A stretch of 64,000 bases of DNA from Streptomyces atratus (GCF_014648655.1 NZ_BMRN01000026.1:41132-105131); one strand, 5' to 3'; shown: positions 8,703-17,730, counted from the stretch's first letter. Numbers and translations are program-made. The notes: a model not told the origin generated them from the sequence alone.

Positions 8703-9134
8703 CTACACCCTCAACACGGAGAGCTCGACCGGAGTGGGCGCGGCAGCCGCGGGGCCGTGCAGCTTTATCCGTACGGGCGGGCGGACGGGCCCCTGTCCGG
8801 CGGCGGGCAGGCCCCACGCGGCGAGGCCGGGCGCCTGGTCGTACGCCGCACGGGTCCGGCCCGGCAGAGCGGGCTCGCCGTCCTCGTGCTTCCGGCTCTT
8901 TCCGCACCCCGGGGCCCCGTGCCGGTCCACGGCCGACGCGGTGGCCAGGGCGGGGCCGGTGGACGCGGCATCCCTGCCGAGGGCGGCCGAAGCGGCCGCC
9001 CTTTCGGCGCCGGCCTCAGCAGCCGCGACCGCCGTACGTCCTGCATCACCCGCGGCAGCCGTCGCCGGACCGCAGAACAGCCCCAGCGCGACCGCGAGCA
9101 CCGCCACCAGGCAGCACCACTGCGTACGGGACAC
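8703..9134 (-). CDS. Hypothetical small exported protein, Ala-rich
   Basis: A protein of about 143 residues I do not recognise. The GTG at 9134 (VSRTQWCCLVAV) has GGAAAGG 9 nt upstream and gives a signal-like hydrophobic N-terminus (CLVAVLAVALGLFCGPATA). A TTG further upstream at 9161 is possible but poorer. The mature part is Ala/Gly-rich with a single Cys and ends PTPVELSVLRV. It lies just upstream of the DsbA-like gene on the same strand with a 59-nt gap, so it may share its transcript. Confidence 0.6.
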   Translation of the reverse strand: MSRTQWCCLVAVLAVALGLFCGPATAAAGDAGRTAVAAAEAGAERAAASAALGRDAASTGPALATASAVDRHGAPGCGKSRKHEDGEPALPGRTRAAYDQAPGLAAWGLPAAGQGPVRPPVRIKLHGPAAAAPTPVELSVLRV

Positions 9135-9289
9135 GGCGAGGGGCCTTTCCGGACGGGGCAACGGGTGGTCAGCTGCCGGAAATGGTACGTGCTGTGATCC
9201 CGCGCCTCCGCGCAGTGCCGATGTGGTGACCCGGACCGCACGAAATACGTTCGCCGTTCTTCGTGCCCGGGTGAGATCCTGGGCTCCGT

Positions 9290-12200
9290 ATGTCTACTTC
9301 CTTCGCTGATCTCCAGTACCGGCTCGGACAGCTCTCGCTCCGCGATGCACACCGGCTCGGCCGCCGTCTCGAAGGGGCGCGCCGCATCCGTAAGCCCGAG
9401 GCCCGGCAGACCGTGCTGGACGAAATCGCCACCGAGGCCGGAAAGGCAGCCGAGCGGCTCGCGCTGCGTGCCACGCGGATGCCCGCCCTGTCGTACCCGG
9501 AACAGCTCCCGGTCAGCCAGAAGAAGGACGAGATCCTGGAGGCGATACGCGACCACCAGGTCGTGATCGTCGCCGGGGAGACCGGCTCCGGCAAGACCAC
9601 GCAGATCCCGAAGATCTGTATGGAGCTGGGGCGCGGTGTCCGGGGCATGATCGGGCACACCCAGCCGCGCCGGATCGCGGCCCGTACGGTCGCCGAGCGT
9701 GTCGCCGACGAGCTGAAGACCCCGCTGGGCGAGGCGGTGGGCTGGAAGGTCCGCTTCACCGACCAGGTGAACCCCGACGCGACGTTCGTCAAGCTGATGA
9801 CGGACGGCATCCTGCTCGCCGAGATCCAGACGGACCGCGAACTGCGCGCGTACGACACGATCATCATCGACGAGGCCCACGAGCGGTCGCTGAACATCGA
9901 TTTCCTGCTCGGCTATCTGGCCAGGCTGCTGCCCAAGCGCCCGGATCTGAAGGTCGTCATCACATCGGCGACGATCGACCCCGAGCGGTTCGCGCGCCAC
10001 TTCGGCAAGGCGCCGATCGTCGAGGTCAGCGGGCGTACGTACCCGGTCGAGGTGCGCTACCGCCCGCTCCTCGAGGAGGAGGGCGACGACTCCGACCGCG
10101 ACCAGATCACCGCGATCTGCGACGCCGTCGACGAGCTCCAGTCGGAGGGCCCCGGCGATGTCCTGGTCTTCCTCTCCGGCGAGCGCGAGATCCGCGACAC
10201 CGCGGACGCGCTGAACAAGAAGAATCTCCGCCACACCGAGGTGCTCCCCCTCTACGCGCGTCTGTCGCACGCCGAGCAGCACCGCGTCTTCCAGCGCCAC
10301 ACGGGCCGGAGGATCGTCCTGGCGACCAACGTCGCCGAGACCTCGCTGACCGTCCCCGGCATCAAGTACGTGATCGACCCGGGCAACGCCCGGATCTCCC
10401 GCTACAGCCACCGCACCAAGGTCCAGCGGCTGCCGATCGAACGGATCTCGCAGGCCAGCGCCAACCAGCGCAAGGGCCGCTGCGGGCGTACGTCGGACGG
10501 CATCTGCATCCGGCTGTACTCCGAGGACGACTTCCTGACCCGTCCGGAGTTCACCGACCCCGAGATCCTGCGTACGAACCTGGCCTCCGTCATCCTTCAG
10601 ATGACCGCTGCCGGCCTCGGCGACATCGAGAAGTTCCCCTTCATCGACCCGCCGGACCACCGCAACATCCGCGACGGCATCCAGCTCCTCCAGGAACTCG
10701 GTGCGCTCGACCCGGACGAAAAGGATCCGAAGAAGCGGCTCACCCAGCTCGGCCGGAAGCTCTCGCAGCTGCCCGTCGACCCGCGCCTGGCCCGCATGGT
10801 CATCGAGGCCGAGCGCAACGGCTGTGCCCGCGAGGTCATGGTGATCGCCGCCGCGCTCTCCATCCAGGACCCGCGCGAGCGGCCCTCGGACAAGCAGACC
10901 CAGGCCGATCAGCAGCACGCCCGCTTCAAGGACGAGACCTCCGACTTCCTGGCGTTCCTGAATCTGTGGCGGTACATCCGCGAGCAGCAGAAGGAGCGCG
11001 GCTCGTCCAGCTTCCGCCGGATGTGCAAGCAGGAGTATCTGAACTTCCTGCGCATCCGCGAATGGCAGGACATCTACGCGCAGCTGCGCACGGTCGCCAA
11101 GCAGATGGGCATCCAGCTCAACGAGGAGGACGCCCCCGAGCAGTCGGTGCACACCTCGCTGCTGGCCGGGCTGCTCTCGCACATCGGGCTGAAGGACACC
11201 GAGAAGAACGAGTACCTGGGCGCCCGCAGCGCCAAGTTCGCGATCTTCCCCGGTTCGGCGCTCTTCAAGAAGCAGCCTCGGTTCGTGATGTCGGCCGAGC
11301 TGGTCGAGACGTCCCGGCTGTGGGCGCGGGTCAACGCCAAGGTCGAGCCGGAGTGGATCGAACCGCTGGCCCAGCACCTGCTGAAGCGCACCTACAGCGA
11401 GCCGCACTGGGAGAAGGACCAGGCGGCGGTGATGGCGTACGAGCGGGTCACGCTCTACGGGGTGCCGATCGTCGCCCAGCGCAAGATCAATTTCGGCCGG
11501 ATCGACGCCGAGACCTCCCGTGATCTGTTCATCCGCAACGCCCTGGTCGAGGGCGACTGGCGGACCCACCACCAGTTCTTCCACGACAACCGCAAGCTCC
11601 TCGGCGAGGTCGAGGAGCTCGAGCACCGCGCGCGGCGCCGCGACATCCTCGTGGACGACGAAACGCTCTTCGACTTCTACGACCGGCGCATCCCCGATCA
11701 CGTGGTCTCCGGGGCGCACTTCGACTCCTGGTGGAAGCACAAGCGCCGCGACGAGCCGGACGCGCTGGACTTCGAGCGCTCGATGCTCATCAACGAGAAG
11801 GCCGGGGCCGTCACCAAGGACGACTACCCCGACTCCTGGCGGCAGGGGAAGCTCAAGTTCAGGGTGACGTACCAGTTCGAGCCCGGTGCGGACGCGGACG
11901 GTGTGACCGTCCACGTCCCGCTCCAGGTGCTCAACCAGGTCACCGCCGAGGGCTTCGACTGGCAGATCCCGGGCCTGCGCGAGGAAGTGGTCACCGAGCT
12001 GATCCGCTCGCTGCCCAAGCCGATCCGCCGGCACTACGTCCCCGCGCCGAACTACGCGGGCAAGTTCCTGGACCGGGCGGTCCCCCTCCAGGAGCCGCTG
12101 CCGGTCACGCTGGCCCGGGAGCTCCAGCGCATGGTCGGCGTCCCGGTCGGCGCCGACGACTTCGACCTGACCCGCATCCCGGACCACCTGAAGATCACTT

Positions 12201-13222
12201 TCCGGATCATCGACGAGCGGCGCCGCAAGGTGGCCGAGGACAAGGACCTGGAGGCGCTGAAGCTCCAGCTGCGCCCCAAGGCCCGTCAGGCCCTCTCCAA
12301 GGCCGCCGCGGCCACTGCGGGGCCCTCGGGCGAGTCCATCGAGCGTTCGGGGCTCACGGACTGGACGATCGGCACCCTGAACCGCGTCTTCGAGACCCGC
12401 CGGGCCGGCCAGCCGGTCAAGGCGTACCCGGCCCTGGTCGACGAGGAGGGAGGCGCGGCAGGCACAGTGGCCGTGCGGCTCTTCGACACCGAGGCCGAGC
12501 AGCAGCAGGCGATGTGGCGCGGCACCCGGAAGCTGATCCTGCTGAACATCCCGGTGAACCCGGCGAAGTTCGTCTCGGACAAGCTGACGAACCAGCAGAA
12601 GCTGGCTCTGTCCCGCAATCCGCACGGTTCCATCCAGGCGCTCTTCGAGGACTGCGCGACTGCGGCCGCCGACCGGCTGATCGGCGCGCACGGCGGCCCG
12701 GCCTGGGACGAGGAGTCGTTCCGCAAGCTGTACGACAAGGTGCGCGCCGACCTCGTGGCGCTGACCGAGCACACGGTCAAGCAGGTGCAGCAGGTACTGG
12801 CCGCCTGGCAGGCCTGCGAGCGGCGCCTGAAGGCCACCAACAGCCTCGTCCTGGTCGACAACGTCGCCGATGCACGGGACCAGCTCGCGGCCCTCGTGCC
12901 GCCGGGCTTCGTCACCGCGACCGGGCTGCGCCGGCTGCCCGACCTGATGCGCTATCTGGTCGCCGTGGACCGCCGGCTCCAGCAGATGCCGACAGCCGTC
13001 CAGCGCGACACCACGCGCATGGCGAAGGTCCACGAGATGCAGGACGAGTACGCCTGGCTGCTCGAACAGATGCCGCGGGGCAGGCCCGTTCCGCAGGAGG
13101 TCCTGGACATCCGCTGGATGATCGAGGAGCTCCGGGTCAGCTATTTCGCGCACGCCCTCGGGACGGCCTACCCCGTCTCCGACAAGCGGATCGTGAAGGC
13201 GATCGACGCGGCGGCCCCGTGA
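9290..13222 (+). CDS. hrpA: ATP-dependent DEAH-box RNA helicase HrpA
   Basis: A large RNA helicase of 1,310 residues, normal for bacterial HrpA, with likely roles in rRNA/mRNA processing or rescue of stalled ribosomes. Visible: an N-terminal domain, Walker A GETGSGKT (96-103), DEAH in TIIIDEAHERS (about 190-200), the SAT motif ITSATIDPERF, motif V-VI region ATNVAETSLTVPG and KGRCGRTSDGICIRLYS, a helicase-associated domain, and the DUF3418-type C-terminus. The start ATG at 9290 has only a weak GGGTGAGA ribosome site. The gene is monocistronic: a tRNA promoter follows its stop codon, and its upstream neighbour is divergent. Confidence 0.96.
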   Translation: MSTSFADLQYRLGQLSLRDAHRLGRRLEGARRIRKPEARQTVLDEIATEAGKAAERLALRATRMPALSYPEQLPVSQKKDEILEAIRDHQVVIVAGETGSGKTTQIPKICMELGRGVRGMIGHTQPRRIAARTVAERVADELKTPLGEAVGWKVRFTDQVNPDATFVKLMTDGILLAEIQTDRELRAYDTIIIDEAHERSLNIDFLLGYLARLLPKRPDLKVVITSATIDPERFARHFGKAPIVEVSGRTYPVEVRYRPLLEEEGDDSDRDQITAICDAVDELQSEGPGDVLVFLSGEREIRDTADALNKKNLRHTEVLPLYARLSHAEQHRVFQRHTGRRIVLATNVAETSLTVPGIKYVIDPGNARISRYSHRTKVQRLPIERISQASANQRKGRCGRTSDGICIRLYSEDDFLTRPEFTDPEILRTNLASVILQMTAAGLGDIEKFPFIDPPDHRNIRDGIQLLQELGALDPDEKDPKKRLTQLGRKLSQLPVDPRLARMVIEAERNGCAREVMVIAAALSIQDPRERPSDKQTQADQQHARFKDETSDFLAFLNLWRYIREQQKERGSSSFRRMCKQEYLNFLRIREWQDIYAQLRTVAKQMGIQLNEEDAPEQSVHTSLLAGLLSHIGLKDTEKNEYLGARSAKFAIFPGSALFKKQPRFVMSAELVETSRLWARVNAKVEPEWIEPLAQHLLKRTYSEPHWEKDQAAVMAYERVTLYGVPIVAQRKINFGRIDAETSRDLFIRNALVEGDWRTHHQFFHDNRKLLGEVEELEHRARRRDILVDDETLFDFYDRRIPDHVVSGAHFDSWWKHKRRDEPDALDFERSMLINEKAGAVTKDDYPDSWRQGKLKFRVTYQFEPGADADGVTVHVPLQVLNQVTAEGFDWQIPGLREEVVTELIRSLPKPIRRHYVPAPNYAGKFLDRAVPLQEPLPVTLARELQRMVGVPVGADDFDLTRIPDHLKITFRIIDERRRKVAEDKDLEALKLQLRPKARQALSKAAAATAGPSGESIERSGLTDWTIGTLNRVFETRRAGQPVKAYPALVDEEGGAAGTVAVRLFDTEAEQQQAMWRGTRKLILLNIPVNPAKFVSDKLTNQQKLALSRNPHGSIQALFEDCATAAADRLIGAHGGPAWDEESFRKLYDKVRADLVALTEHTVKQVQQVLAAWQACERRLKATNSLVLVDNVADARDQLAALVPPGFVTATGLRRLPDLMRYLVAVDRRLQQMPTAVQRDTTRMAKVHEMQDEYAWLLEQMPRGRPVPQEVLDIRWMIEELRVSYFAHALGTAYPVSDKRIVKAIDAAAP

Positions 13223-13275
13223 GACAGCCCCGGTTCGGAGCCGTAACGGAACCACCACCTTCGGTGAGGTCGACC

Positions 13276-13299
13276 AGACCCTCTGACCTGCTGTAGAGT
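13276..13299 (+). promoter_or_regulatory. Predicted promoter of tRNA-Asp copy 2
   Basis: A TAGAGT -10 box (13294-13299) lies 40 nt before the mature tRNA. A weak -35 candidate, TCGACC, lies 18 nt upstream. The arrangement resembles the HrdB promoter of the other tRNA cluster. Confidence 0.4.
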
Positions 13300-13338
13300 C
13301 TGTCTTCGCAGCCAGCCGCAAGGCAGCCGCGAAAACCT

Positions 13339-13413
13339 GGTCCTGTGGAGCAGTTTGGAGTGCTCGCCACCCTGTCAAGGTGGAGGCCGCGGGTTCAAAT
13401 CCCGTCAGGACCG
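13339..13413 (+). tRNA. tRNA-Asp (GTC), copy 2
   Basis: A 75-nt cloverleaf identical to the copy at 6795-6869, with anticodon GTC in the loop CTGTCAA. It stands alone between hrpA and a strong terminator. Confidence 0.95.
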
Positions 13414-13419
13414 CAGTAA

Positions 13420-13453
13420 CGAAAGCCCGGATCCTTCTGGATCCGGGCTTTCG
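13420..13453 (+). terminator. Terminator after tRNA-Asp copy 2
   Basis: A perfect 15-bp stem (CGAAAGCCCGGATCC) with a TTCT loop begins 7 nt after the tRNA. Confidence 0.88.
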
Positions 13454-13550
13454 TGCGTCTTGACTCCGGCAACTGCCGACGAGTACTCAGACAACAGGGG
13501 CTGCCCCTGTTCCCCGGCGCGGGGCGGCAGTCCACCGGGAGGTGGCACGT

Positions 13551-13811
13551 ATGACGGCGTCCACCGGGCACGAGACCCGCGCACTCCTGCGCGCCCACCT
13601 GGCCGCCGCTTCCGGCTACCGCCACCTCACTCACCGCTGTCCGATCTGCCATCGACTCCTGCGGCTCGTCATGGAGCCCGTGACGGCCTCCCGGATCGCC
13701 TCCCCGCCCGAGCCGCCGGTCCTGTGCGCGGGGCGCCAGGACGGCGCCCTGGAAGGCCAGGAGGACCAGGAGGGGCAGGAGGGCCAGGACGAAAGTCCCT
13801 CGACCGGGTGA
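13551..13811 (+). CDS. DUF6274-family small protein
   Basis: An 86-residue actinobacterial protein of unknown function. The ATG at 13551 has GGGAGG 8 nt upstream; a GTG 9 nt earlier is in frame but overlaps the ribosome site. The core holds HRCPICHRLLRLV, a CxxC knuckle flanked by His that could bind zinc. The C-terminus is a Glu/Gln/Gly-rich tail (GQEDQEGQEGQDE). It is encoded opposite bldC, with about 500 nt of apparently non-coding DNA between the two. Confidence 0.7.
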   Translation: MTASTGHETRALLRAHLAAASGYRHLTHRCPICHRLLRLVMEPVTASRIASPPEPPVLCAGRQDGALEGQEDQEGQEGQDESPSTG

Positions 13812-14162
13812 CCAATGGCGCGGCATTCCGCTTCCTGAAGGTGGCAGGCTCGTACTTGGCAAGGCTCATGCAGTGTGACGGGAGTCACCGAATGAGTTTT
13901 GAGAAGGGGTGACCTTACACCCTTCCTACAACTGGCGAATTTAATATGTGCAATTGCACCACTCGGACGGGAGTGCCGCGGGACCTTCCGAACCGCCCCG
14001 GCCCGACCGCCCCGGGGCGGTCGGGAACAGTCCCGCACAGACCCGCGCAAGCCCGCACGGCACCCTGGCCGGAGCCAACCGGACGCCCGGTTTCCAACGA
14101 CGCCCGAGCCGGCCGGAGCGGCGCGATCGGGGAAGGCCCCCGGTCCGTGAGAGCACAAAAAA
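13812..14162. other. Gene-free stretch downstream of bldC, containing a 12-bp palindrome
   Basis: I see no convincing gene. An AT-rich segment (about 13932-13948) leads into the perfect palindrome GTGCAATTGCAC (13948-13959). GTGACGGGAGTCAC (13876-13889) is another inverted repeat. The right half is Pro/Gly-codon-like GC-rich sequence open in several frames but without ribosome sites or recognisable products. It could hold a small RNA or a promoter with no assigned gene. Confidence 0.5.
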
Positions 14163-14246
14163 GATCGCGCTGGACCCGGCGGAGTCCAGCGCGATCGAAC
14201 GACGTACCCGTATTGCACAGGTATGGCGCCCGTTGGGGCGGGCGCC
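14163..14246 (-). terminator. Two consecutive hairpins, probable bldC terminators
   Basis: A perfect 13-bp stem (GATCGCGCTGGAC, 14163-14175, with 14184-14196) has an 8-nt loop. An 8-bp stem (GGCGCCCG, 14225-14232, with 14239-14246) lies closer to bldC. In the minus-strand direction the shorter hairpin comes first, about 80 nt after the bldC stop. Confidence 0.75.
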
Positions 14247-14325
14247 CGTCATTTGTAGCTATGGGTGGGCCTGTACGAGTTGGGGGACCCGGAAGCCCAG
14301 TTGTGGCGCGGCGGCAGGGGGTGTG

Positions 14326-14532
14326 TCAGGCCTCGCTGCGCTGCTGCGGAATACCCGCAAGCAGTGCGCGGACCTCTGCCTCGCGGTACCGGCGATGTCC
14401 ACCGAGCGTGCGGATGGACGTGAGCTTGCCCGCCTTGGCCCAGCGGGTAACCGTCTTCGGGTCCACGCGGAACATCGTGGCAACCTCAGCCGGGGTCAGC
14501 AGCGGCTCGGCATCAGGGGTGCGAGCGGTCAT
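14326..14532 (-). CDS. bldC: Developmental transcription regulator BldC
   Basis: A 68-residue DNA-binding protein made of one MerR-like winged helix-turn-helix (LLTPAEVATMFRVDPKTVTR ... LGGHRRYRE) without the MerR effector domain. This is the size and sequence of Streptomyces BldC. In Streptomyces it binds cooperatively to AT-rich direct repeats and delays entry into sporulation by repressing sporulation genes during vegetative growth. The ATG at 14532 is preceded by GGAGG (GAGGAGGCCGC). The gene is alone on the minus strand, with a long upstream region (14533-15055) and terminators downstream. The neighbours hrpA and vdh match the conserved setting. Confidence 0.96.
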   Translation of the reverse strand: MTARTPDAEPLLTPAEVATMFRVDPKTVTRWAKAGKLTSIRTLGGHRRYREAEVRALLAGIPQQRSEA

Positions 14533-15055
14533 GAGCGGCCTCCTCGGGAGAACCGAACCATCTCGGTTCTTTCCTCTAAATTCTGCACCTTGACCCGCGT
14601 TGCCCGAAATGGCGGACGCGGGCCGAGTCGGTTATAGGACGAACGGCTTGTCCTCGGCACTACAACTACACCATCCGTCCAGCCACGTCGGCCAAACCGA
14701 TGGAATTGCCCTCCCAGGTGTTCATCAGCGACGGAAGCCGATGGACCATGCCATAGCGGACAGTCACACCACCGTGACGATCAGTCACAGAGTGATCAGG
14801 AGCCATCAGACCCCCCATAGCGTGCAATGCTGAGCATTCCGCCCCTACTTGGACGGAAGGAGCCCTCCCCGGACTCCTTGTCCTATTTTGGCACGAGGAG
14901 TAGGGAAGGACGCAAGGGCCCCGTTAGTGCTATCCATCACGCTTGAGGCAAAGGCCCGGTTCGGGACGTAGGTCCTAGGACCACTGAAGTACTCTTCCGC
15001 CTCTTCATCCTCACGTGTCACATGGGTCACAGGTTCAGAGGCGGATGAGGCCCTG
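14533..15055. promoter_or_regulatory. Long gene-free region upstream of bldC
   Basis: About 520 nt with no supportable gene. It probably carries the bldC promoter and regulatory sites. Repeated GTGAC/GTCAC elements occur, including the inverted repeat GTGAC-GATCA-GTCAC at 14774-14788 and another GTCACAC just before it. Near 14996-15043 CCGCCTCT can pair with AGAGGCGG, perhaps part of a terminator for the minus-strand gene that ends at 15056. Exact promoter elements cannot be assigned from sequence alone. Confidence 0.45.
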
Positions 15056-15901
15056 TCAGTTCGCGAATTGACGATCCCTTACCGCCCGCCAGCGCTCCGC
15101 CAGCCGCCCGTACGCCTCACTCGCCCCTTCGGCGTCGCCGGCCTGCAGAGCCACGATGCCCTCGGCCACATCGGCGGCCGAGCGGTCCCCGGCGAGCTGC
15201 GCCGCCGGCAGTGCGTGCACCAGACCTGCATAGTCCAGCTCGACCAGTGCGCGCGGATGGAACTCCTCCAGCCAGCGCCCCACGTCCACGAGCCCCTCGG
15301 TCAGCGGCCCCTCGTCCACGGCCTCCCGCAATGTCTTCAGCGCCCGGGCCAGCCGGCGCCGGGCCTGGACCATCGGCGTCCGGTAGCGCAGCACGGGCGG
15401 CTCACCGCCCTCGCCCGCCTCCACGTACTCCCGCTCCTCGTCGGAGAAGAGCACGAACCAGCGCACCGGGACCTGCCACACCGAGGTGAGGATCCAGGGC
15501 CTGGCGTCCGGATTGCGCTCCGCCCACCGCTCGTGGTCCGCGACGGCCTGCCCGCGCACCACCGGCGGCAGCACGACGTCGAGCACCGGCCCGGGGAACA
15601 TCTCCATCAGCTCGTCCAGCGCCAGCCAGCCGCGCAGCCTGGTCCGCCACGGGCAGACGCACACCACGCCGTCCATCTCGGCGACGAACGCGTCCCCGCT
15701 CTCGTGCACCGGCACGCCGACCGGCGGTGTGGCCACCAAGTCGGCGAGCGAACGGCGTAGTTCGTCCTGTGCCGTGGGAATTCGGGTGCGCCCGGCGTAA
15801 CGGGCCCAGTGGTCGCGTTCGGGCTCCGGGAAGGCGGCCAGCGGCTCGTACACCCGGAGGTAGGACGCGTAAGGGACGAGCACTGAGGACACCACCGACA
15901 T
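15056..15901 (-). CDS. Conserved actinobacterial hypothetical protein next to bldC
   Basis: A soluble protein of 281 residues without signal peptide or membrane segment. I recognise no catalytic motif. It is rich in Trp/Arg/Glu: WRTRLRGWLALDELMEMFPG, then WILTSVWQVPVRWFVLFSDEERE. The helical, Ala-rich C-terminus resembles a TPR-like segment (AAQLAGDRSAADVAEGIVAL). The ATG at 15901 lacks a good ribosome site; two GTG codons shortly after are alternatives. It is divergent from vdh. Its constant position between bldC and vdh, as I remember it in Streptomyces, argues for a real gene. Confidence 0.7.
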   Translation of the reverse strand: MSVVSSVLVPYASYLRVYEPLAAFPEPERDHWARYAGRTRIPTAQDELRRSLADLVATPPVGVPVHESGDAFVAEMDGVVCVCPWRTRLRGWLALDELMEMFPGPVLDVVLPPVVRGQAVADHERWAERNPDARPWILTSVWQVPVRWFVLFSDEEREYVEAGEGGEPPVLRYRTPMVQARRRLARALKTLREAVDEGPLTEGLVDVGRWLEEFHPRALVELDYAGLVHALPAAQLAGDRSAADVAEGIVALQAGDAEGASEAYGRLAERWRAVRDRQFAN

Positions 15902-16077
15902 GCAGCAAATCGTGTCATGCCAGTACTCCGCCGGGGGGTGATCCTGGGCACTGGAACAGATCTACGTCCGCGTAGGACTTACGCTCTTGCCCAGTCGGAC
16001 CGGCCGTGCCGGCCGGTCCGCGGCCCTCCCCACCTTCAGGAGGGTCCTCCGCCGCTTCGTACTTGGGAGTCACCACA

Positions 16078-17160
16078 GTGACCGATGTGACCGACGGCGT
16101 CCTGCACACCCTGTTCCACTCGGATCAGGGGGGCCACGAGCAAGTCGTGCTCTGCCAGGACCGTGCCAGCGGCCTCAAGGCCGTCATCGCCATCCACTCC
16201 ACCGCTCTGGGCCCGGCCCTCGGCGGCACCCGCTTCTATCCGTACGCCTCCGAGGAAGAGGCCGTCGCGGACGCGCTGAACCTGTCGCGCGGTATGTCGT
16301 ACAAGAACGCCATGGCCGGTCTCGACCACGGCGGCGGCAAGGCCGTCATCATCGGTGACCCGGAGAAGATCAAGAGCGAGGAACTGCTGCTGGCCTACGG
16401 CCGGTTCGTGGCCTCGCTCGGTGGCCGTTACGTGACGGCCTGCGACGTCGGCACGTATGTCGCCGACATGGACGTCGTCGCCCGCGAGTGCCGGTGGACC
16501 ACCGGCCGCTCCCCTTCGAACGGTGGCGCCGGCGACTCCTCGGTCCTCACCGCTTTCGGCGTCTTCCAGGGCATGCGGGCCTCCGCCCAGCACCTCTGGG
16601 GCGACCCGACGCTGCGTGGCCGAAAAGTGGGGGTCGCCGGAGTCGGCAAGGTCGGTCACCACCTGGTCGAGCATCTGCTTCTCGACGGTGCGGAGGTCGT
16701 GATCACGGATGTGCGGGAGGAATCCGTCCGCCGCATCACCGATGGGCACCCCGAGGTCGCCGTCGCAGCGGACACCGCGGCGCTGATCCGTACCGAGGGC
16801 CTCGACATCTACGCCCCGTGCGCGCTCGGCGGCGCGCTGAACGACGACACCGTTCCGGTGCTCACGGCGAAGGTGGTGTGCGGCGCGGCCAACAACCAGC
16901 TCGCGCACCCCGGCGTCGAGAAGGACCTCGCGAACCGGTCGATCCTGTACGCACCCGACTATGTGGTGAATGCGGGCGGCGTCATCCAGGTCGCCGACGA
17001 GCTGCACGGGTTCGACTTCGACCGGTGCAAGGCCAAGGCGTCGAAGATCTTCGACACCACGCTCGCCATATTCGCACGCGCGAAGGATGACGGCATTCCG
17101 CCGGCTGCCGCGGCCGACCGGATCGCCGAACAGCGGATGGCCGAAGCGCGCCGTAGCTGA
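16078..17160 (+). CDS. vdh: Valine (Leu/Phe/Val) dehydrogenase
   Basis: An NAD-dependent oxidative deaminase of branched-chain amino acids, 360 residues, which supplies 2-oxo acids for catabolism and for acyl-CoA precursors of fatty acids and polyketides. The GTG at 16078 (VTDVTDGVLHTLF) has GGGAG 9 nt upstream and gives the length of Streptomyces Vdh. The catalytic-Lys region is MAGLDHGGGKAVIIGD, the dinucleotide-binding loop is GVAGVGKVGHHL, and the C-terminal domain shows CGAANNQL and YVVNAGGVI. It is divergent from the bldC-side hypothetical gene and is followed by a long-loop hairpin. Confidence 0.95.
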   Translation: MTDVTDGVLHTLFHSDQGGHEQVVLCQDRASGLKAVIAIHSTALGPALGGTRFYPYASEEEAVADALNLSRGMSYKNAMAGLDHGGGKAVIIGDPEKIKSEELLLAYGRFVASLGGRYVTACDVGTYVADMDVVARECRWTTGRSPSNGGAGDSSVLTAFGVFQGMRASAQHLWGDPTLRGRKVGVAGVGKVGHHLVEHLLLDGAEVVITDVREESVRRITDGHPEVAVAADTAALIRTEGLDIYAPCALGGALNDDTVPVLTAKVVCGAANNQLAHPGVEKDLANRSILYAPDYVVNAGGVIQVADELHGFDFDRCKAKASKIFDTTLAIFARAKDDGIPPAAAADRIAEQRMAEARRS

Positions 17161-17206
17161 CGGTCGCGGGGGCATCACCCGGCGTTTCGACCTCTTCCTG
17201 CCTGCG

Positions 17207-17250
17207 GACCCGCCGACCGGCGAGACAAGACTCACGTCGGTCGGCGGGTC
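17207..17250 (+). terminator. Hairpin after vdh
   Basis: A perfect 13-bp stem (GACCCGCCGACCG with CGGTCGGCGGGTC) around an 18-nt loop, 47 nt past the vdh stop. The long loop makes it less typical than the others here. The rest of the 312-nt interval to the DUF3073 gene holds that gene's promoter; no element could be placed with certainty. Confidence 0.65.
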
Positions 17251-17472
17251 GCATGCCAAGAAGAGGTTAAAATCGCAGTTGACCAGCGAGGACGGGGCTT
17301 CTCGCCGGTCCTCTTCCGGGGCACGTGATGCGGGCGGCGTACCGTATGGCCGCGGAAGCAGGTACCGTTAAAGCCCTACGGGCACGGTCTCTCTGCCGAG
17401 AGTCCGTCCTGAAACATGAACGCGTGTCAAGACTCTGGGGCCGTCGAGCCCCGTCACCGAGGGGGTCGAGCC

Positions 17473-17730
17473 ATGGGGCGCGGCCGGGCAAAGGCCAAGC
17501 AGACAAAGGTCGCCCGCCAGCTGAAGTACAGCAGCGGCGGGACTGACCTGTCGCGTCTGGCCAATGAGCTGGGCGCATCGCCTTCGAGTCAACCACCGAA
17601 CGCAGAGCCGTTCGAGGACGACGACGAGGAAGATGACCCGTACGCACAGTACGCGGATCTGTACAACGACGACGAGGACGAGGACGAGGACGATCAGTCC
17701 GGTCCGTCGTCACAGCGCCGCGGCGCTTGA
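17473..17730 (+). CDS. DUF3073 family protein
   Basis: An 85-residue protein with the family signature MGRGRAKAKQTKVARQLKYS at the N-terminus, a short polar middle, and a very acidic C-terminus (EDDDEEDDPYAQYADLY, then DDEDEDEDDQ). The basic head and acidic tail suggest nucleic-acid or ribosome interaction, but function is unknown. The ATG at 17473 has GAGGGGG 7 nt upstream. It lies between vdh and convergent purM and ends 18 nt before a strong terminator. Confidence 0.9.
   Translation: MGRGRAKAKQTKVARQLKYSSGGTDLSRLANELGASPSSQPPNAEPFEDDDEEDDPYAQYADLYNDDEDEDEDDQSGPSSQRRGA

Noticed and set aside
8765..13378. A 1,537-codon open frame on the minus strand opposite hrpA
   Set aside because: High-GC third-position bias keeps the antisense frame open. 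The translation is low-complexity (LGQRHEVGAHLV style) without family similarity, and hrpA on the other strand has all its helicase motifs.
14600..14833. Small plus-strand gene upstream of bldC
   Set aside because: No ribosome site, codon use unlike neighbours (third-position GC low), no recognisable product.
17250..17472. Riboswitch ahead of the DUF3073 gene
   Set aside because: Several short hairpins can be drawn, but none of the conserved riboswitch cores I know (c-di-AMP, cobalamin, TPP, SAM) is recognisable.
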